Notes under the pieces: model-generated
Told to the model about the DNA's origin: nothing
Database searches by the model: none
What the model saw: the letters and a program-made list of their open reading frames with translations, nothing else
DNA from: Klebsiella michiganensis
Lineage (GTDB): Bacteria > Pseudomonadota > Gammaproteobacteria > Enterobacterales > Enterobacteriaceae
Direction: 5' to 3'
Length of the DNA: 64,000 nt
Assembly (NCBI RefSeq): GCF_002925905.1
Contig: NZ_PRDB01000002.1
Location: 186,001-250,000, forward strand
Program-made: the position numbers and the translations under genes
Part shown: positions 18,861-29,194 of the stretch, piece after piece
Layout: the number at the start of each line of letters is the position of its first letter
How positions within the stretch are numbered: position 1 is the first letter of the stretch

Positions 18861-19982
18861 ATGATTAACCCCAATCAGCCCCGGGACATACCGCAAGTTC
18901 TGCTGTCGGTGCTGTTTTTGTCCCTGATTATTATTTCCTGCCTGTGGGTCGTTCAGCCATTTATCCTGTCATTTGCCTGGGCCGGTACCGTGGTTATCGC
19001 CACCTGGCCGGTGCTTTTGCGCCTGCAGCGCCTGCTGTTCGGCAAGCGCGCGCTGGCGGTGCTGGTGATGACGCTGCTGCTCTTTTTACTGTTCGTTATC
19101 CCTATTGCGCTGCTGGTCAACAGCCTGGTGGATAACAGCACGCCATTAATAAAAGTGATTACCAGCGGTAACTTTACGCCGCCGGATCTGGCGTGGCTAA
19201 ATAGCGTTCCGCTGATTGGCGATAAGCTGTATACCGGCTGGCACAATTTACTGGAGATGGGGGGAACGGCGATTATGGTCAAAATTCGCCCCTATCTCGG
19301 CACCACCACCACATGGTTTGTTGGCCAGGCGGCGCACATCGGCAAGCTGCTGGTCTACTGCGGACTCATGCTGCTGTTTAGCGCCCTGCTGTACTGGCGA
19401 GGCGAACAGGTTGCGTATGGGTTCCGCCACTTTGCCACCCGTCTGGCGGCCAAACGCGGCGATGCGGCGGTGATCCTCGCCGGCCAGGCGATTCGCGCCG
19501 TGGCGCTGGGGGTGGTCGTCACCGCCCTGGCCCAGGCGGTGCTTGGCGGTATTGGCCTTGCGGTCAGCGGCGTGCCTTACGCCGCGCTGCTCACCGTGGT
19601 GATGATCTTTACCTGCCTTGTGCAGCTGGGGCCTTTGCTGGTTCTGGTACCGTCAATTATCTGGCTGTACTGGAGCGGTGATACCACATGGGGCACCGTA
19701 CTGCTGGTCTGGAGCTGCGTTGTCGGCACCATGGATAACTTTATCCGTCCGCTGTTGATTCGTATGGGCGCCGACCTGCCGATGATTCTGATCCTTTCCG
19801 GCGTTATCGGCGGCCTGGTGGCGTTCGGCATGATTGGGCTGTTTATCGGTCCGGTGCTGCTGGCGGTCTCCTGGCGACTGTACGATGCGTGGGTTAACGA
19901 AGCGCCGCCGCCGCCGAAGGACCCCGACCTGGTGCTTGAGGAGCTGAGCGAGCTCAATACCCGAGCCGCTCAGGATAAGTAA
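18861..19982 (+). CDS. ydiK: YdiK, AI-2E transporter family membrane protein
   Basis: 373 aa polytopic inner-membrane protein of the AI-2E transporter (UPF0118/PerM) family, with about eight hydrophobic helices, two near the N-terminus (about 13-55), one near 63-87 and a cluster at about 155-335, and a hydrophilic tail. The transported substrate of YdiK is not established. Divergent from ydiJ and followed by a strong terminator. Confidence 0.93.
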   Translation: MINPNQPRDIPQVLLSVLFLSLIIISCLWVVQPFILSFAWAGTVVIATWPVLLRLQRLLFGKRALAVLVMTLLLFLLFVIPIALLVNSLVDNSTPLIKVITSGNFTPPDLAWLNSVPLIGDKLYTGWHNLLEMGGTAIMVKIRPYLGTTTTWFVGQAAHIGKLLVYCGLMLLFSALLYWRGEQVAYGFRHFATRLAAKRGDAAVILAGQAIRAVALGVVVTALAQAVLGGIGLAVSGVPYAALLTVVMIFTCLVQLGPLLVLVPSIIWLYWSGDTTWGTVLLVWSCVVGTMDNFIRPLLIRMGADLPMILILSGVIGGLVAFGMIGLFIGPVLLAVSWRLYDAWVNEAPPPPKDPDLVLEELSELNTRAAQDK

Positions 19983-19985
19983 GTG

Positions 19986-20009
19986 AAAAGGCGGGGAAAC
20001 CCGCCTTTT
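19986..20009 (+). terminator. ydiK terminator
   Basis: AAAAGGCGGG and CCCGCCTTTT form a 10-bp stem closed by a GAAA tetraloop, 4 nt after the ydiK stop codon. Confidence 0.9.
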
Positions 20010-20144
20010 GCCCCTCTGTCCCTATCAATGTCGGGCACGACAGCCTTAAAGCTTAAGAAATCCTAATCTATCTTTCACGTCATTCCACCACCCGCTGCCT
20101 GCTAACCGCATTTGCTTCGCAGATTCTTTACCTTAATTTAACTA

Positions 20145-20188
20145 TTGAGAGGAATCCGATCGACGCAAAAAGCCTCAGTGCCTAGTAT
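20145..20188 (+). promoter_or_regulatory. rprA promoter with RcsB-type box
   Basis: A TAGTAT -10 hexamer (20183-20188) lies 7 nt before the rprA start, with no good -35. TTGAGAGGAATCCGAT (20145-20160) covers the -35 position and resembles the RcsB box that activates rprA in E. coli. A weak -35 overlapped by an activator site fits the known Rcs dependence. Confidence 0.6.
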
Positions 20189-20194
20189 TAGCTC

Positions 20195-20300
20195 ACGGTT
20201 ATAAATCAACGCATTGATTTATAAGCATGGAAATCCCCTGAGTGAAACAACGAATTGCTGTGTGTAGTCTTTGCCCATCTCCCACGATGGGCTTTTTTTT
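20195..20300 (+). ncRNA. rprA: RprA small regulatory RNA
   Basis: Hfq-dependent sRNA that pairs with the rpoS leader and activates RpoS translation, and also affects csgD and other targets. The sequence opens ACGGTTATAAATCAACGCAT, includes the AAATCCCCTGAGTG stretch and ends in the GCCCATCTCCCACGATGGGC hairpin plus eight T. It is about 106 nt and matches E. coli RprA over nearly its full length. As in E. coli it lies downstream of ydiK; here ppsA follows directly, whereas E. coli has ydiL and other genes in between. Confidence 0.95.
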
Positions 20301-20318
20301 GTCCGTTTTCAGTTCCCC

Positions 20319-20357
20319 AAAAACAAAAAATCCCCGCCACTGCTGAGCTGACGGGGA
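20319..20357 (-). terminator. ppsA terminator
   Basis: TCCCCG (20331-20336) pairs with CGGGGA (20352-20357); on the minus strand it is followed by a T-rich run (complement of 20319-20330). It lies 28 bp beyond the ppsA stop codon. Confidence 0.7.
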
Positions 20358-20385
20358 GTATCCAGTTGCCTGTTTTAGCGAGAAC

Positions 20386-22764
20386 TTACTTATTCAGCTC
20401 CGCCAGGCCGAGCCAGGTTTGCACGACCGTGTCCGGGTTCAGGGAAAGGCTATCGATCCCCTCTTCCATCAGCCAGGCGGCAAAATCTTCATGGTCAGAC
20501 GGACCCTGTCCGCAGATACCGACGTACTTGCCCTGCTTCTTCGCCGCGCGGATGGCCATCGACAGCAGCGCTTTCACCGCGTCGTTACGCTCATCGAACA
20601 GCTCGGAGACCACGCCGGAGTCGCGATCCAGCCCCAGCGCCAGCTGCGTCATGTCGTTAGAACCAATAGAGAAGCCGTCGAAGTATTCGAGGAACTGTTC
20701 AGCCAGCAGCGCATTCGATGGGATCTCACACATCATAATCAGCTTCAGGCCGTTTTCGCCGCGCTTGAGGCCCTGGCGTTCCAGCTCTTCAACCACCGCT
20801 TTTGCCTGCGCGACGGTCCGGACAAACGGCACCATGATTTCGACGTTGGTCAGGCCCATGTCGTTACGCACCCGCTTAACCGCTTCACACTCCAGCGCGA
20901 AGCAGTCGCGGAAGCTTTCTGACACATAGCGGCCGGCCCCGCGGAAGCCCAGCATCGGGTTCTCTTCTTCTGGCTCGTAACGTTCGCCGCCGACCAGGTT
21001 GGCGTATTCGTTAGACTTAAAGTCGGAAAGACGCACAATCACCCGTTTCGGGAAAAATGCCGCGCCAAGGGTGGAGATCCCTTCGGTCAGGCGACCGACG
21101 TAGAACTCTTTCGGCGAGTCGTAGCCTTTCATCAGCTCGCGGATTTCATTCTGCAGCCCCGGCTCCTGATCGTCGAACTCCAGCAGCGCGCGCGGGTGGA
21201 CGCCAATCATACGGTTGATAATGAACTCCAGACGCGCCAGGCCCACGCCTTCGTTCGGCAGGCAGGCAAAGTCGAAGGCGCGGTCCGGGTTACCGACGTT
21301 CATCATGATCTTCAGCGGCAGATCCGGCATATCGCCAACGGTGGAGCTCTTGACGCTGAAGTCGAGGATTTCGGCATACACGTAGCCGGTATCGCCCTCG
21401 GCGCAGGAGACGGTCACATTCTGGTTTTCCTGGATGCGATCGGTGGCGTTACCGCAGCCCACTACCGCCGGGATCCCCAGCTCACGCGCGATAATCGCCG
21501 CATGACAGGTACGCCCGCCGCGGTTGGTGACGATCGCCGCCGCCTTTTTCATGATCGGCTCCCAGTCCGGGTCGGTCATGTCGGTCACCAGCACGTCGCC
21601 GGGCTCGATGCGGTTCATTTCGCTGATATCGTGAATGACCTTCACCGGACCCGCGCCGATACGATGGCCGATCGCGCGCCCTTCCGAAATAATCTGTCCT
21701 TGCGCATGGAGGGTATAGCGCTCCATCACCTGGCCGCGGGAACGGACGGTTTCCGGACGCGCCTGCACGATAAACAGCTTACCGGTATGGCCGTCTTTCG
21801 CCCATTCGATATCCATCGGACGGTTGTAGTGCTTCTCGATTTGAACCGCTTGCTGCGCCAGCTCCTGCACTTCCGCATCGGTTAACGAGAAGACGTCGCG
21901 CTGCGCCTGCGGCACGTCTTCGATACGCACCTGCTTGCCGTGCTCCTGGGTAGGGGCGTAAACCATGCGGATCTTTTTCGACCCCATAGTGCGGCGTACG
22001 ATTGCCGGCCGGCCCGCTTCCAGCGTGGGTTTATGGACGTAGAACTCATCGGGGTTCACCGCCCCCTGCACCACCATCTCGCCGAGCCCCCAGGCGGAGG
22101 TGATAAACACCACTTGATCAAAACCGGATTCGGTATCGATGGAGAACATCACGCCGGACGAGGCCAGATCGGAGCGCACCATCCTCTGCACCCCGGCGGA
22201 GAGCGCCACCCCGCGGTGATCGTATCCCTGATGCACGCGGTAGGAAATGGCGCGATCGTTAAACAGCGAAGCAAACACGTGCTTCACCGCGACGAGCACG
22301 GCGTCAAAGCCCTGCACGTTAAGGAATGTCTCCTGCTGACCGGCGAAGGAGGCGTCCGGCATATCTTCCGCCGTCGCGGAGGAGCGCACGGCAAAGGAGG
22401 CCTCAGCGTCATCGGCGGACAGCTGGGTATAGGCATCGCGAATCGCATTTTCCAGTTCGCTCTGGAACGGCGTATCAATGATCCACTGACGGATCTGTGC
22501 GCCCGCTTTCGCTAATGCGGAAACGTCGTCAATGTCGGTTTCATCCAGCAGTTCATAAATGCGCTGGTTAACACCGCTTTGGTCCAAAAACTGATTAAAG
22601 GCATCAGCGGTGGTGGCAAACCCGTTCGGTACGGACACGCCCATACCCGACAGATTTGTAATCATTTCACCAAGGGAGGCATTTTTGCCCCCAACCCTGT
22701 CTACATCATTCATGCCGAGTTGGTTATACCAAAGCACCAGCGGTGACGAGCCATTGTTGGACAT
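20386..22764 (-). CDS. ppsA: PpsA, phosphoenolpyruvate synthase
   Basis: Converts pyruvate, ATP and water to phosphoenolpyruvate, AMP and phosphate for gluconeogenesis. 792 aa as in E. coli, from [17 protein letters not shown] (an in-frame ATG 15 codons upstream is not conserved). N-terminal ATP-grasp domain, swivelling phosphohistidine domain with [15 protein letters not shown] (catalytic His near 421) and a C-terminal TIM-barrel with [10 protein letters not shown]. Divergent from ppsR, the kinase that inactivates it. Confidence 0.97.
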   Translation of the reverse strand: MSNNGSSPLVLWYNQLGMNDVDRVGGKNASLGEMITNLSGMGVSVPNGFATTADAFNQFLDQSGVNQRIYELLDETDIDDVSALAKAGAQIRQWIIDTPFQSELENAIRDAYTQLSADDAEASFAVRSSATAEDMPDASFAGQQETFLNVQGFDAVLVAVKHVFASLFNDRAISYRVHQGYDHRGVALSAGVQRMVRSDLASSGVMFSIDTESGFDQVVFITSAWGLGEMVVQGAVNPDEFYVHKPTLEAGRPAIVRRTMGSKKIRMVYAPTQEHGKQVRIEDVPQAQRDVFSLTDAEVQELAQQAVQIEKHYNRPMDIEWAKDGHTGKLFIVQARPETVRSRGQVMERYTLHAQGQIISEGRAIGHRIGAGPVKVIHDISEMNRIEPGDVLVTDMTDPDWEPIMKKAAAIVTNRGGRTCHAAIIARELGIPAVVGCGNATDRIQENQNVTVSCAEGDTGYVYAEILDFSVKSSTVGDMPDLPLKIMMNVGNPDRAFDFACLPNEGVGLARLEFIINRMIGVHPRALLEFDDQEPGLQNEIRELMKGYDSPKEFYVGRLTEGISTLGAAFFPKRVIVRLSDFKSNEYANLVGGERYEPEEENPMLGFRGAGRYVSESFRDCFALECEAVKRVRNDMGLTNVEIMVPFVRTVAQAKAVVEELERQGLKRGENGLKLIMMCEIPSNALLAEQFLEYFDGFSIGSNDMTQLALGLDRDSGVVSELFDERNDAVKALLSMAIRAAKKQGKYVGICGQGPSDHEDFAAWLMEEGIDSLSLNPDTVVQTWLGLAELNK

Positions 22765-23106
22765 CGAGACAATCCTTTTGTGATTTAATACCAGTGATAA
22801 ATAATTCACGATCGACTACGAGATTTATCCTGACATATTTATCCAGCTGAAAGAAACGGTGAATCGTTCAAGCAAATTATTTTTTCGTTTTTAGGATTCT
22901 TTGCCAGATATAGCTAAGCTAATGATTCTTCAGAAATCTGATGAAATTTGATACAAAAGATACGCAGTTGCGAAAAATGAACTCACCTTTTCATTAAAAA
23001 TAAAAATAGCGTTTCATTTTTTAAATATGAGACAAAGCCTGGAGCGTTATGCTTAAATTTAATATCAGCTTTCAGACAATTAAACTCATTATACCGGATG
23101 GTCAAA
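22765..23106. other. Divergent ppsA/ppsR promoter region
   Basis: About 340 bp, AT-rich. It must carry the ppsA promoter (leftward) and the ppsR promoter (rightward). By analogy with E. coli a Cra site is expected before ppsA, but I did not pick one out reliably. No gene seen. Confidence 0.5.
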
Positions 23107-23940
23107 ATGGAAAGTGCTGTAGATCGCCACGTATTTTATATTTCCGACGGTACCGCTATTACGGCGGAAGTTCTGGGTCATGCGGTCATGTCGCAATTCC
23201 CGGTCGCCACCAGCAGCGTAACCCTGCCGTTTGTCGAAAATATTAGCCGCGCGCGCGCCGTGAAGGAGCAAATCGACGCGATTTTCCAGCAGACCGGCAT
23301 TAGACCGCTGGTGTTCTATTCCATCGTGCTGCCGGAAATCCGCGACATCATCCTACAAAGCGAAGGCTTTTGTCAGGATATCGTCCAGGCGCTGGTGGCC
23401 CCCCTGCAGCAGGAGCTGCGCCTCGATCCGACGCCAATCGCTCACCGCACCCACGGCCTGACGCCCGGTAACCTGAACAAATACGACGCGCGTATCGCCG
23501 CTATCGACTACACCCTTGCCCACGATGACGGAATTTCTCTGCGTAATCTCGATCAGGCCCAGGTGATCCTCCTCGGCGTTTCGCGCTGCGGGAAAACCCC
23601 CACCAGCCTGTATCTGGCGATGCAGTACGGTATCCGCGCCGCCAACTACCCGTTTATCGCCGATGATATGGACAACCTGATTCTTCCGGCTTCGCTTAAG
23701 CCGCTACAGCACAAACTCTTCGGCTTAACGATCAATCCGGAGCGCCTGGCGGCCATCCGCGAAGAGCGGCGGGAAAACAGCCGCTATGCTTCCATGCGCC
23801 AGTGCCGGATGGAAGTGACCGAAGTCGAGGCGCTTTACCGCAAAAACAAGATACCTTGCCTGAACAGTACCAACTATTCCGTGGAAGAGATCGCCACCAA
23901 AATCATGGATATTATGGGGTTAAGCCGCAGAATGTACTAA
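23107..23940 (+). CDS. ppsR: PpsR, bifunctional PEP synthase kinase/pyrophosphorylase
   Basis: Inactivates PpsA by ADP-dependent threonine phosphorylation and reactivates it by Pi-dependent dephosphorylation. 277 aa as in E. coli from the ATG at 23107 ([15 protein letters not shown]), with GGATGG as ribosome site; an ATG three codons upstream is in that site. The P-loop is [11 protein letters not shown] (about 152-162). The stop codon lies inside the aroH TrpR operator. Confidence 0.96.
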   Translation: MESAVDRHVFYISDGTAITAEVLGHAVMSQFPVATSSVTLPFVENISRARAVKEQIDAIFQQTGIRPLVFYSIVLPEIRDIILQSEGFCQDIVQALVAPLQQELRLDPTPIAHRTHGLTPGNLNKYDARIAAIDYTLAHDDGISLRNLDQAQVILLGVSRCGKTPTSLYLAMQYGIRAANYPFIADDMDNLILPASLKPLQHKLFGLTINPERLAAIREERRENSRYASMRQCRMEVTEVEALYRKNKIPCLNSTNYSVEEIATKIMDIMGLSRRMY

Positions 23941-23951
23941 CACACTAGTAC
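23934..23951. promoter_or_regulatory. TrpR operator of aroH
   Basis: GTACTAACACACTAGTAC matches the trp operator consensus GTACTAGTTAACTAGTAC at 14 of 18 positions, with both outer GTACTA/TAGTAC arms intact. It overlaps the last codons and stop of ppsR and lies about 140 bp before aroH, which TrpR represses in E. coli. Confidence 0.85.
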
Positions 23952-24093
23952 ATTATTAAAAATTTGTTTATGCTATCACCTGAGCCCTATACAGGATCAT
24001 GCCCTGCTCTTGCAATAAGCGGGGATTGGTTTATCGTGATGCGCATCACTTCCCGGCATTTTCGCCGCGGAAGAAACAGATTTTGAGACCCCA

Positions 24094-25140
24094 ATGAATA
24101 AAACAGACGAATTGCGTACCGCGCGCATTGAAAGCCTGGTAACGCCTGCGGAACTGGCTCAGCGGCATCCAGTGTCTGCCGACGTTGCCGCACACGTTTC
24201 CGCCTCACGCCGCCGAATCGAGAAAATTCTCAACGGTGAAGATCGCCGCCTGCTGGTGGTGATCGGTCCCTGTTCCATTCACGATATTGATGCGGCGATG
24301 GAGTATGCGCGCCGCCTGCAGGGTATGCGCGAACGTTACCAGCCGCAGCTGGAAATCGTGATGCGTACCTATTTTGAGAAGCCGCGCACGGTGGTTGGCT
24401 GGAAGGGGCTGATCTCCGACCCCGACCTGAACGGCAGCTATCGGGTGAATCACGGCCTTGAGCTGGCGCGTAGCCTGCTGCTGCAGGTCAATGAACTGGG
24501 TGTCCCGACCGCCACCGAGTTTCTCGATATGGTGACCGGGCAGTTTATTGCCGACCTGATAAGCTGGGGCGCTATCGGCGCGCGTACGACCGAGAGCCAG
24601 ATCCACCGCGAAATGGCCTCGGCGCTCTCGTGCCCGGTAGGCTTTAAGAACGGTACCGATGGCAATACCCGTATCGCCGTTGATGCGATCCGCGCTTCCC
24701 GCGCCAGCCATATGTTCCTGTCGCCGGATAAGCAGGGACAGATGACCATCTACCAGACCAGCGGCAATCCGTACGGCCATATCATTATGCGCGGCGGTAA
24801 AAAGCCGAATTACCACGCCGCCGATATCGCCGCCGCCGGGGAAGCGCTGGCGGAGTTCGACCTGCCGGAACAGCTGGTGGTGGATTTTAGCCACGGCAAT
24901 TGCCAGAAACAGCACCGCCGTCAGCTGGACGTTTGCGCCGACATCTGCCAGCAGATCCGCGCCGGCTCGACCGCCATCGCCGGGATCATGGCCGAGAGTT
25001 TCCTTCAGGAAGGCACGCAGAAGGTCGTCGCGGGCCAGCCGCTGACCTGGGGACAATCGATTACCGATCCCTGCCTGAGCTGGGACGATAGCGAACGGCT
25101 GCTGGATGAATTAGCCGCCGCCACCGCCACCCGCCTGTAG
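24094..25140 (+). CDS. aroH: AroH, tryptophan-sensitive DAHP synthase
   Basis: Condenses PEP and erythrose 4-phosphate to DAHP, the first step of the shikimate pathway. 348 aa as in E. coli. Class I type DAHP synthase with GPCSIHD near residue 60, RTYFEKPRTVVGWKG, GARTTESQIHRE and VDFSHGNCQKQ, which carry the PEP and metal ligands. The Trp-sensitive isoform is indicated by near identity to E. coli AroH and by the upstream TrpR operator. Ends at a strong terminator. Confidence 0.97.
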   Translation: MNKTDELRTARIESLVTPAELAQRHPVSADVAAHVSASRRRIEKILNGEDRRLLVVIGPCSIHDIDAAMEYARRLQGMRERYQPQLEIVMRTYFEKPRTVVGWKGLISDPDLNGSYRVNHGLELARSLLLQVNELGVPTATEFLDMVTGQFIADLISWGAIGARTTESQIHREMASALSCPVGFKNGTDGNTRIAVDAIRASRASHMFLSPDKQGQMTIYQTSGNPYGHIIMRGGKKPNYHAADIAAAGEALAEFDLPEQLVVDFSHGNCQKQHRRQLDVCADICQQIRAGSTAIAGIMAESFLQEGTQKVVAGQPLTWGQSITDPCLSWDDSERLLDELAAATATRL

Positions 25141-25145
25141 TTCCC

Positions 25146-25178
25146 CTCCCCACCGTACGCGCGGTGGGGAGCGATTTT
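25146..25178 (+). terminator. aroH terminator
   Basis: CTCCCCACCG (25146-25155) and CGGTGGGGAG (25162-25171) form a 10-bp stem followed by CGATTTT, directly after the aroH stop. Confidence 0.85.
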
Positions 25179-25253
25179 CCGCCATCGACCGGCCCGACAC
25201 CTGCTAAATCTGGTATTCCGCTAAATAAAGCTTGCGTGAAAAACAACATTATT

Positions 25254-25272
25254 GATAATGATTATCATTGTT
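25254..25272. promoter_or_regulatory. Fur box upstream of hemP
   Basis: GATAATGATTATCATTGTT is close to the Fur consensus and lies about 25-45 bp before the hemP start, overlapping the likely promoter. Confidence 0.8.
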
Positions 25273-25296
25273 GCCTTGATTTTTATTTTTAGTGCT

Positions 25297-25485
25297 ATGA
25301 CGCGTATGGATAACACTGCCACAGCAGAAAAAACAACAGACAATGCCCCGTATCCGGTTCCGACGGACAAAGAGATAAGCAGCCGGACATTATTAGGCAG
25401 CGAGGGACGGGTGGTGATTGAACATCGCGGTCAGCGCTACCTGCTGCGTCAGACCCATTCGGGTAAGCTGATCCTGACCAAATAA
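25297..25485 (+). CDS. hemP: HemP (YdiE), hemin uptake family protein
   Basis: 62 aa counted from the ATG at 25297 (MTRMDNTATAEK); an ATG at 25306 is also possible and neither has a strong ribosome site. The C-terminal half, SRTLLGSEGRVVIEHRGQRY and LLRQTHSGKLILTK, is the HemP family signature. Members are Fur-controlled and, in some bacteria, activate heme-uptake genes; the E. coli protein is uncharacterised. Iron control here is supported by the Fur box. Confidence 0.85.
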   Translation: MTRMDNTATAEKTTDNAPYPVPTDKEISSRTLLGSEGRVVIEHRGQRYLLRQTHSGKLILTK

Positions 25486-25519
25486 TTATCCCCGCCGATA
25501 AAGGCAGGGATAACGATCG

Positions 25520-26962
25520 CTAGCTGGAACAGCTTACTTCAAGACGCCTTCCCCAGTCCGGTGGACGCTGAATATACTCATTCGTCCGATCGGCAAAGGG
25601 GTGAGAGAGTGCGCTATGCAGGCGCTCCAGCTCGCTCATATCCCCCTGCTCCGCCTGTTCAATGGCCCGCTGAGCCAGCCAGTTACGCAGCACGATCGCC
25701 GGGTTGACGCTGCGCATCCGCGCCTGCCGTTGCGCATCGTCAACCTGTTCATCACGCAGGCGCGCGCGATAAGCGGTAAACCAGGTATCGAACGTCTCGC
25801 GGTCGATAAACTCATCGCGTAGCGGCGAGGCGGCGCTCTCCTGCTCGCTGGCGCTGAGCATCCGGAAGGTCCGCGTATAGTCGCTGCCCTCGCGTTCCAT
25901 CAGCGTAAACAGGCCGTCCAGCAGTTCGTTATCCCCTTTTTGCTGGGTAAACAATCCGAGCTTGTCGCGCATGCGGCGGCCATACGCCGTCAGCAGGGCT
26001 TGCTGGTAACTATCCAGCGCGCCGTTCAGCGCCTCAGCGCTGATAAACGGCGAGAGCGTCTGCGCCAGACGTTGCAGGTTCCATAGCCCTACCGCCGGCT
26101 GATTATCAAAGCTGTAGCGCCCTTGATAATCGGAGTGGTTACAGATAAAGCCAGGCTGGAAATCATCAAGGAAACCGTACGGACCGTAGTCCATCGTCAG
26201 GCCGAGAATTGACATATTGTCGGTATTCATCACCCCGTGGGCAAAGCCCACCGTTTGCCAGCAGGCAATCATCTCCGCGGTTCGAGTGACAACGTCACTG
26301 AACCACAGAAGGTACTTATCCGCTTCATTTTGCAGATGCGGCCAGTGGTGACGAATCACGTAATCCGCCAGCTGCTGCACTTTCAGAGGCTCGCGACGGT
26401 AGTAAAAATGCTCAAAATGGCCGAAACGAACGTGGCTTTCCGCCAGCCGCATCAGCATTGCCCCGCGCTCGACGGTTTCGCGGTATACCGGCGTATCGCT
26501 GGCCACTATCGCCAGCGCGCGGGTGGTGGGAATGCCCAACGCATGCATCGCTTCCGAGGCCAGCGCCTCGCGGATCGTCGAGCGCAGCACCGCCCGCCCG
26601 TCGCCCATTCGCGAATAGGGAGTGAGCCCGGCGCCTTTAAGGTGCCAGTCAAAGCGACGACCATCAGCGAGCTGCTGTTCGCCGAGCAGAATACCGCGCC
26701 CGTCGCCGAGCTGCCCGGCCCAGGCGCCGAACTGGTGGCCGCTGTAAACCTGCGCCAGCGGCGACATTCCCGGCAGCAGCGTTTCGCCGCCCCATACGCC
26801 AGCGCCTTTCTGCGGGCTGAATAACGACGCGTCAACGCCCAGCGTTCGCGCCAGCGGAGCGTTGTGCCAGACAAGCCGCGCATTCTCCAGCGGCGTAGGG
26901 GTTAAAGAGGTGTAAAAATCCGGCAGTTCATCACGCCAGTGGGTAGTAAAAGACAGGGTCAT
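25520..26962 (-). CDS. selO: SelO (YdiU), protein adenylyltransferase
   Basis: Pseudokinase-fold enzyme that transfers AMP to Ser/Thr/Tyr of proteins and takes part in the redox stress response. 480 aa (E. coli 478). Visible elements: [11 protein letters not shown] glycine-rich loop, [20 protein letters not shown], and the catalytic loop [20 protein letters not shown]. The C-terminus ends SCSS, with Cys where some eukaryotic members have selenocysteine. Confidence 0.95.
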   Translation of the reverse strand: MTLSFTTHWRDELPDFYTSLTPTPLENARLVWHNAPLARTLGVDASLFSPQKGAGVWGGETLLPGMSPLAQVYSGHQFGAWAGQLGDGRGILLGEQQLADGRRFDWHLKGAGLTPYSRMGDGRAVLRSTIREALASEAMHALGIPTTRALAIVASDTPVYRETVERGAMLMRLAESHVRFGHFEHFYYRREPLKVQQLADYVIRHHWPHLQNEADKYLLWFSDVVTRTAEMIACWQTVGFAHGVMNTDNMSILGLTMDYGPYGFLDDFQPGFICNHSDYQGRYSFDNQPAVGLWNLQRLAQTLSPFISAEALNGALDSYQQALLTAYGRRMRDKLGLFTQQKGDNELLDGLFTLMEREGSDYTRTFRMLSASEQESAASPLRDEFIDRETFDTWFTAYRARLRDEQVDDAQRQARMRSVNPAIVLRNWLAQRAIEQAEQGDMSELERLHSALSHPFADRTNEYIQRPPDWGRRLEVSCSS

Positions 26963-27052
26963 GGTTCCTCCTGCCTTCAGTGTAGTGCTTTCAACAAATT
27001 ATTAACACGGAGGAATGGATGGGTTATTGCGATAAAAGACAAGATGAGCGTT

Positions 27053-27101
27053 GTGGCGCTGCCCGGTAAGGCGTTACCGCCGCCGGGCAAGAAAACGCCA
27101 C
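27053..27101. repeat. REP-like nested inverted repeat
   Basis: GTGGCG (27053-27058) pairs with CGCCAC (27096-27101), and inside it TGCCCGG (27060-27066) pairs with CCGGGCA (27083-27089). The composition (GCCCGGTAAGGCGTTACCGC in the middle) and the location in the nlpC-selO gap resemble enterobacterial REP/BIME elements. It may also end the selO-side or nlpC transcript. Confidence 0.5.
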
Positions 27102-27123
27102 GCTACGCTTTGACGTATCGAGG

Positions 27124-27588
27124 CTAGATCCTTCGCGCCTGCCAGAATTTTTTATGCCAGTAGACATTATCCAGCGACGAGCGCGTCACGCCCTGGCTGG
27201 TGGAGGCGTGGATAAACTGGTTATCCGTGTCGTAAATACCGACGTGCAGACCGCTCTCTCCGGAACCGGTCTTGAAGAAGACCAGATCGCCGGGCAGCAG
27301 TTCGCTCTTATCGATTTTCGTGCCGATCTCCGCCTGCTCACGCGTTTCGCGCGGCAGCTGCAACGCGAACTTATCGCGGAAGGTCATCAGCACAAACCCG
27401 GAGCAATCAACGCCGCGCGGCGACATGCCGCCGTAGCGATACGGCGCTCCCCGCCAGTTCCTTAGCTGCTCATTCAGGTTAGCAACAACGGTAATCGAAT
27501 CAGCAAGCCGTGGATTGGGCGGCGGCGCCCGATGGCTGCTACAACCCGCCAGAAATAACGCAACACACAAAACGAGCCAAAAACGCAT
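27124..27588 (-). CDS. nlpC: NlpC, lipoprotein of the NlpC/P60 family
   Basis: 154 aa outer-membrane-type lipoprotein. Lipobox LFLAGCSS, acylated Cys at residue 16. The NlpC/P60 domain shows the catalytic Cys in RGVDCSGFVLMTF and His in GLHVGIYDT, then FIHAS. Predicted D,L-endopeptidase acting on peptidoglycan peptides. The gene follows btuD on the same strand, as in E. coli. Confidence 0.95.
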   Translation of the reverse strand: MRFWLVLCVALFLAGCSSHRAPPPNPRLADSITVVANLNEQLRNWRGAPYRYGGMSPRGVDCSGFVLMTFRDKFALQLPRETREQAEIGTKIDKSELLPGDLVFFKTGSGESGLHVGIYDTDNQFIHASTSQGVTRSSLDNVYWHKKFWQARRI

Positions 27589-27669
27589 CTCAGACGAATC
27601 CTCTGTTCCCTATCCTGATAGCAGGATAATTTACCTTGTTTATCAATTCGCTGGCAAGCTGACTGCGTG

Positions 27670-28419
27670 CTACTGTGACGCAACGAGCATAAGATGGCCC
27701 GCAACCTCGACCCGCTGGAAGTCCATGGCATAGGCGGCGGTTAAATTCTCTTCGCTTAATACCTCGGCGGTGCTGCCGCAGGCGATCGTCTCCCCCCGGC
27801 AGATAAGCCAGGAGCGATGGGCGTGTCGGAGGGTATGATTCAGGTCGTGGCTGCTCATCACGACGGCAATCCCCGAGGCGCAGAGTTCGCTTAACAGTCG
27901 GTCCAGCGCGGCCTGCTGCGCCACGTCCAGGCTGTTCATCGGTTCATCCAGCAATAGCAACTGTCCGGACGCGTTAGCCTGACGATGAATCTGCAGTATT
28001 ACCGCCGCCAGGCGCACGCGCTGCCACTCCCCGCCGGAGATGTGATTCACCTGGCGCCCAAGCTTGTCGCCTAAGCCCAGCTTCTCCGCGATGGTCGTCA
28101 GTAGCCCGTTGTGCGCGTCGTCCTGGAGATGCAGCGACAGATAATGCCAGACCGGCATGGCGAAAGGCGGCATCTGGTGCTGGCTTAAATAGGCCCGATG
28201 ACGCGCCAGCTCCTGCGCCAGCCAGTCATTCAGCGGGCGTCCATTCAGTTTTACCTGGCCCGGGCCGGTAGAGAGCCCCGCCATACGCGCCAGCAAGGTG
28301 CTTTTCCCCGCCCCGTTTGGCCCCACCAGATGAACGATCTCTCCCGGCCGGATATCGGCTGAAAACGGCGCCAGCCGCCCCGCCTCTTCTACATCCTGTA
28401 GCTGCATCAAAAACGGCAT
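27670..28419 (-). CDS. btuD: BtuD, vitamin B12 ABC transporter ATPase
   Basis: ATPase of BtuC2D2-F, which imports cobalamin across the inner membrane. 249 aa as in E. coli. Walker [10 protein letters not shown], signature [13 protein letters not shown], Walker [14 protein letters not shown]-loop SSHDLNH. The start shares one base with the btuE stop codon, so the two are coupled. Confidence 0.96.
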   Translation of the reverse strand: MPFLMQLQDVEEAGRLAPFSADIRPGEIVHLVGPNGAGKSTLLARMAGLSTGPGQVKLNGRPLNDWLAQELARHRAYLSQHQMPPFAMPVWHYLSLHLQDDAHNGLLTTIAEKLGLGDKLGRQVNHISGGEWQRVRLAAVILQIHRQANASGQLLLLDEPMNSLDVAQQAALDRLLSELCASGIAVVMSSHDLNHTLRHAHRSWLICRGETIACGSTAEVLSEENLTAAYAMDFQRVEVAGHLMLVASQ

Positions 28420-28970
28420 TATTTGGCTAAAGCTCCTTTAATAGCGGCCACCAGCTGCGGATCATCCGGCGTCATATCCGGTGAGAAACGGCCGATGACC
28501 TGACCATCGCGGCCGATGAGGAATTTTTCAAAATTCCACAGAATATCATCCACGTACAGCGGCGCTCTGCCTTTGCTGGCCATGCGCTCATAAAAACCGC
28601 TGCCTTCCGGGGCGATAGCCTGCGGGGCGGCCTCAACCAGCTTCTGGTACAGAGGCGCGCGATGTTCGCCGTTGACGTCAATTTTGCTGAACATCGGGAA
28701 AGTCACGCCGTAAGTCGTGCTACAGAACGTTTTAATCTCTTCTTCGCTACCCGGCTCCTGACCCAGAAACTGGTTGCACGGAAAGCCCAGTACGCTAAAA
28801 CCTTCGCTTTCTAAATCTTTTTGCAGCGCTTCCAGCTGCTCATACTGCGGCGTCAGGCCGCATTTTGACGCGACGTTGACAATCAACAGGACTTTGCCTG
28901 CCCACGGGGTGAGCGTTGTTTTCTCACCATCGATGGTGGTGACTTCAGTATTGAGAATATCGTGTTGCAT
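28419..28970 (-). CDS. btuE: BtuE, thioredoxin/glutathione peroxidase
   Basis: 183 aa glutathione-peroxidase-family enzyme that reduces peroxides. The peroxidatic Cys is in [15 protein letters not shown] (near 37), with the family motifs [14 protein letters not shown] and WNFEKFLI. It is not needed for B12 transport despite its position. Here it is separated from btuC by an inserted lipoprotein gene, so a promoter in 28971-29190 must serve btuED. Confidence 0.95.
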   Translation of the reverse strand: MQHDILNTEVTTIDGEKTTLTPWAGKVLLIVNVASKCGLTPQYEQLEALQKDLESEGFSVLGFPCNQFLGQEPGSEEEIKTFCSTTYGVTFPMFSKIDVNGEHRAPLYQKLVEAAPQAIAPEGSGFYERMASKGRAPLYVDDILWNFEKFLIGRDGQVIGRFSPDMTPDDPQLVAAIKGALAK

Positions 28971-29194
28971 AGCCTTCCCTCAGTGAATATACCGGTAACT
29001 GCTTCAGGTGATCCCTATCTACTGTAGCGGATTCAGACTGGGTCATTCTACTTTGAATCCCCCGGGAGTGTCTCTTGATGTAACAGGCAGCACAACATGA
29101 ATTCATCTCAACACCGGGAGCGCGCAATTCAGTGTACAGTGGTGGATGGATGTAATAGCATTTCGTTAATTGTTAATTTAAGAGAGTTTTATTG

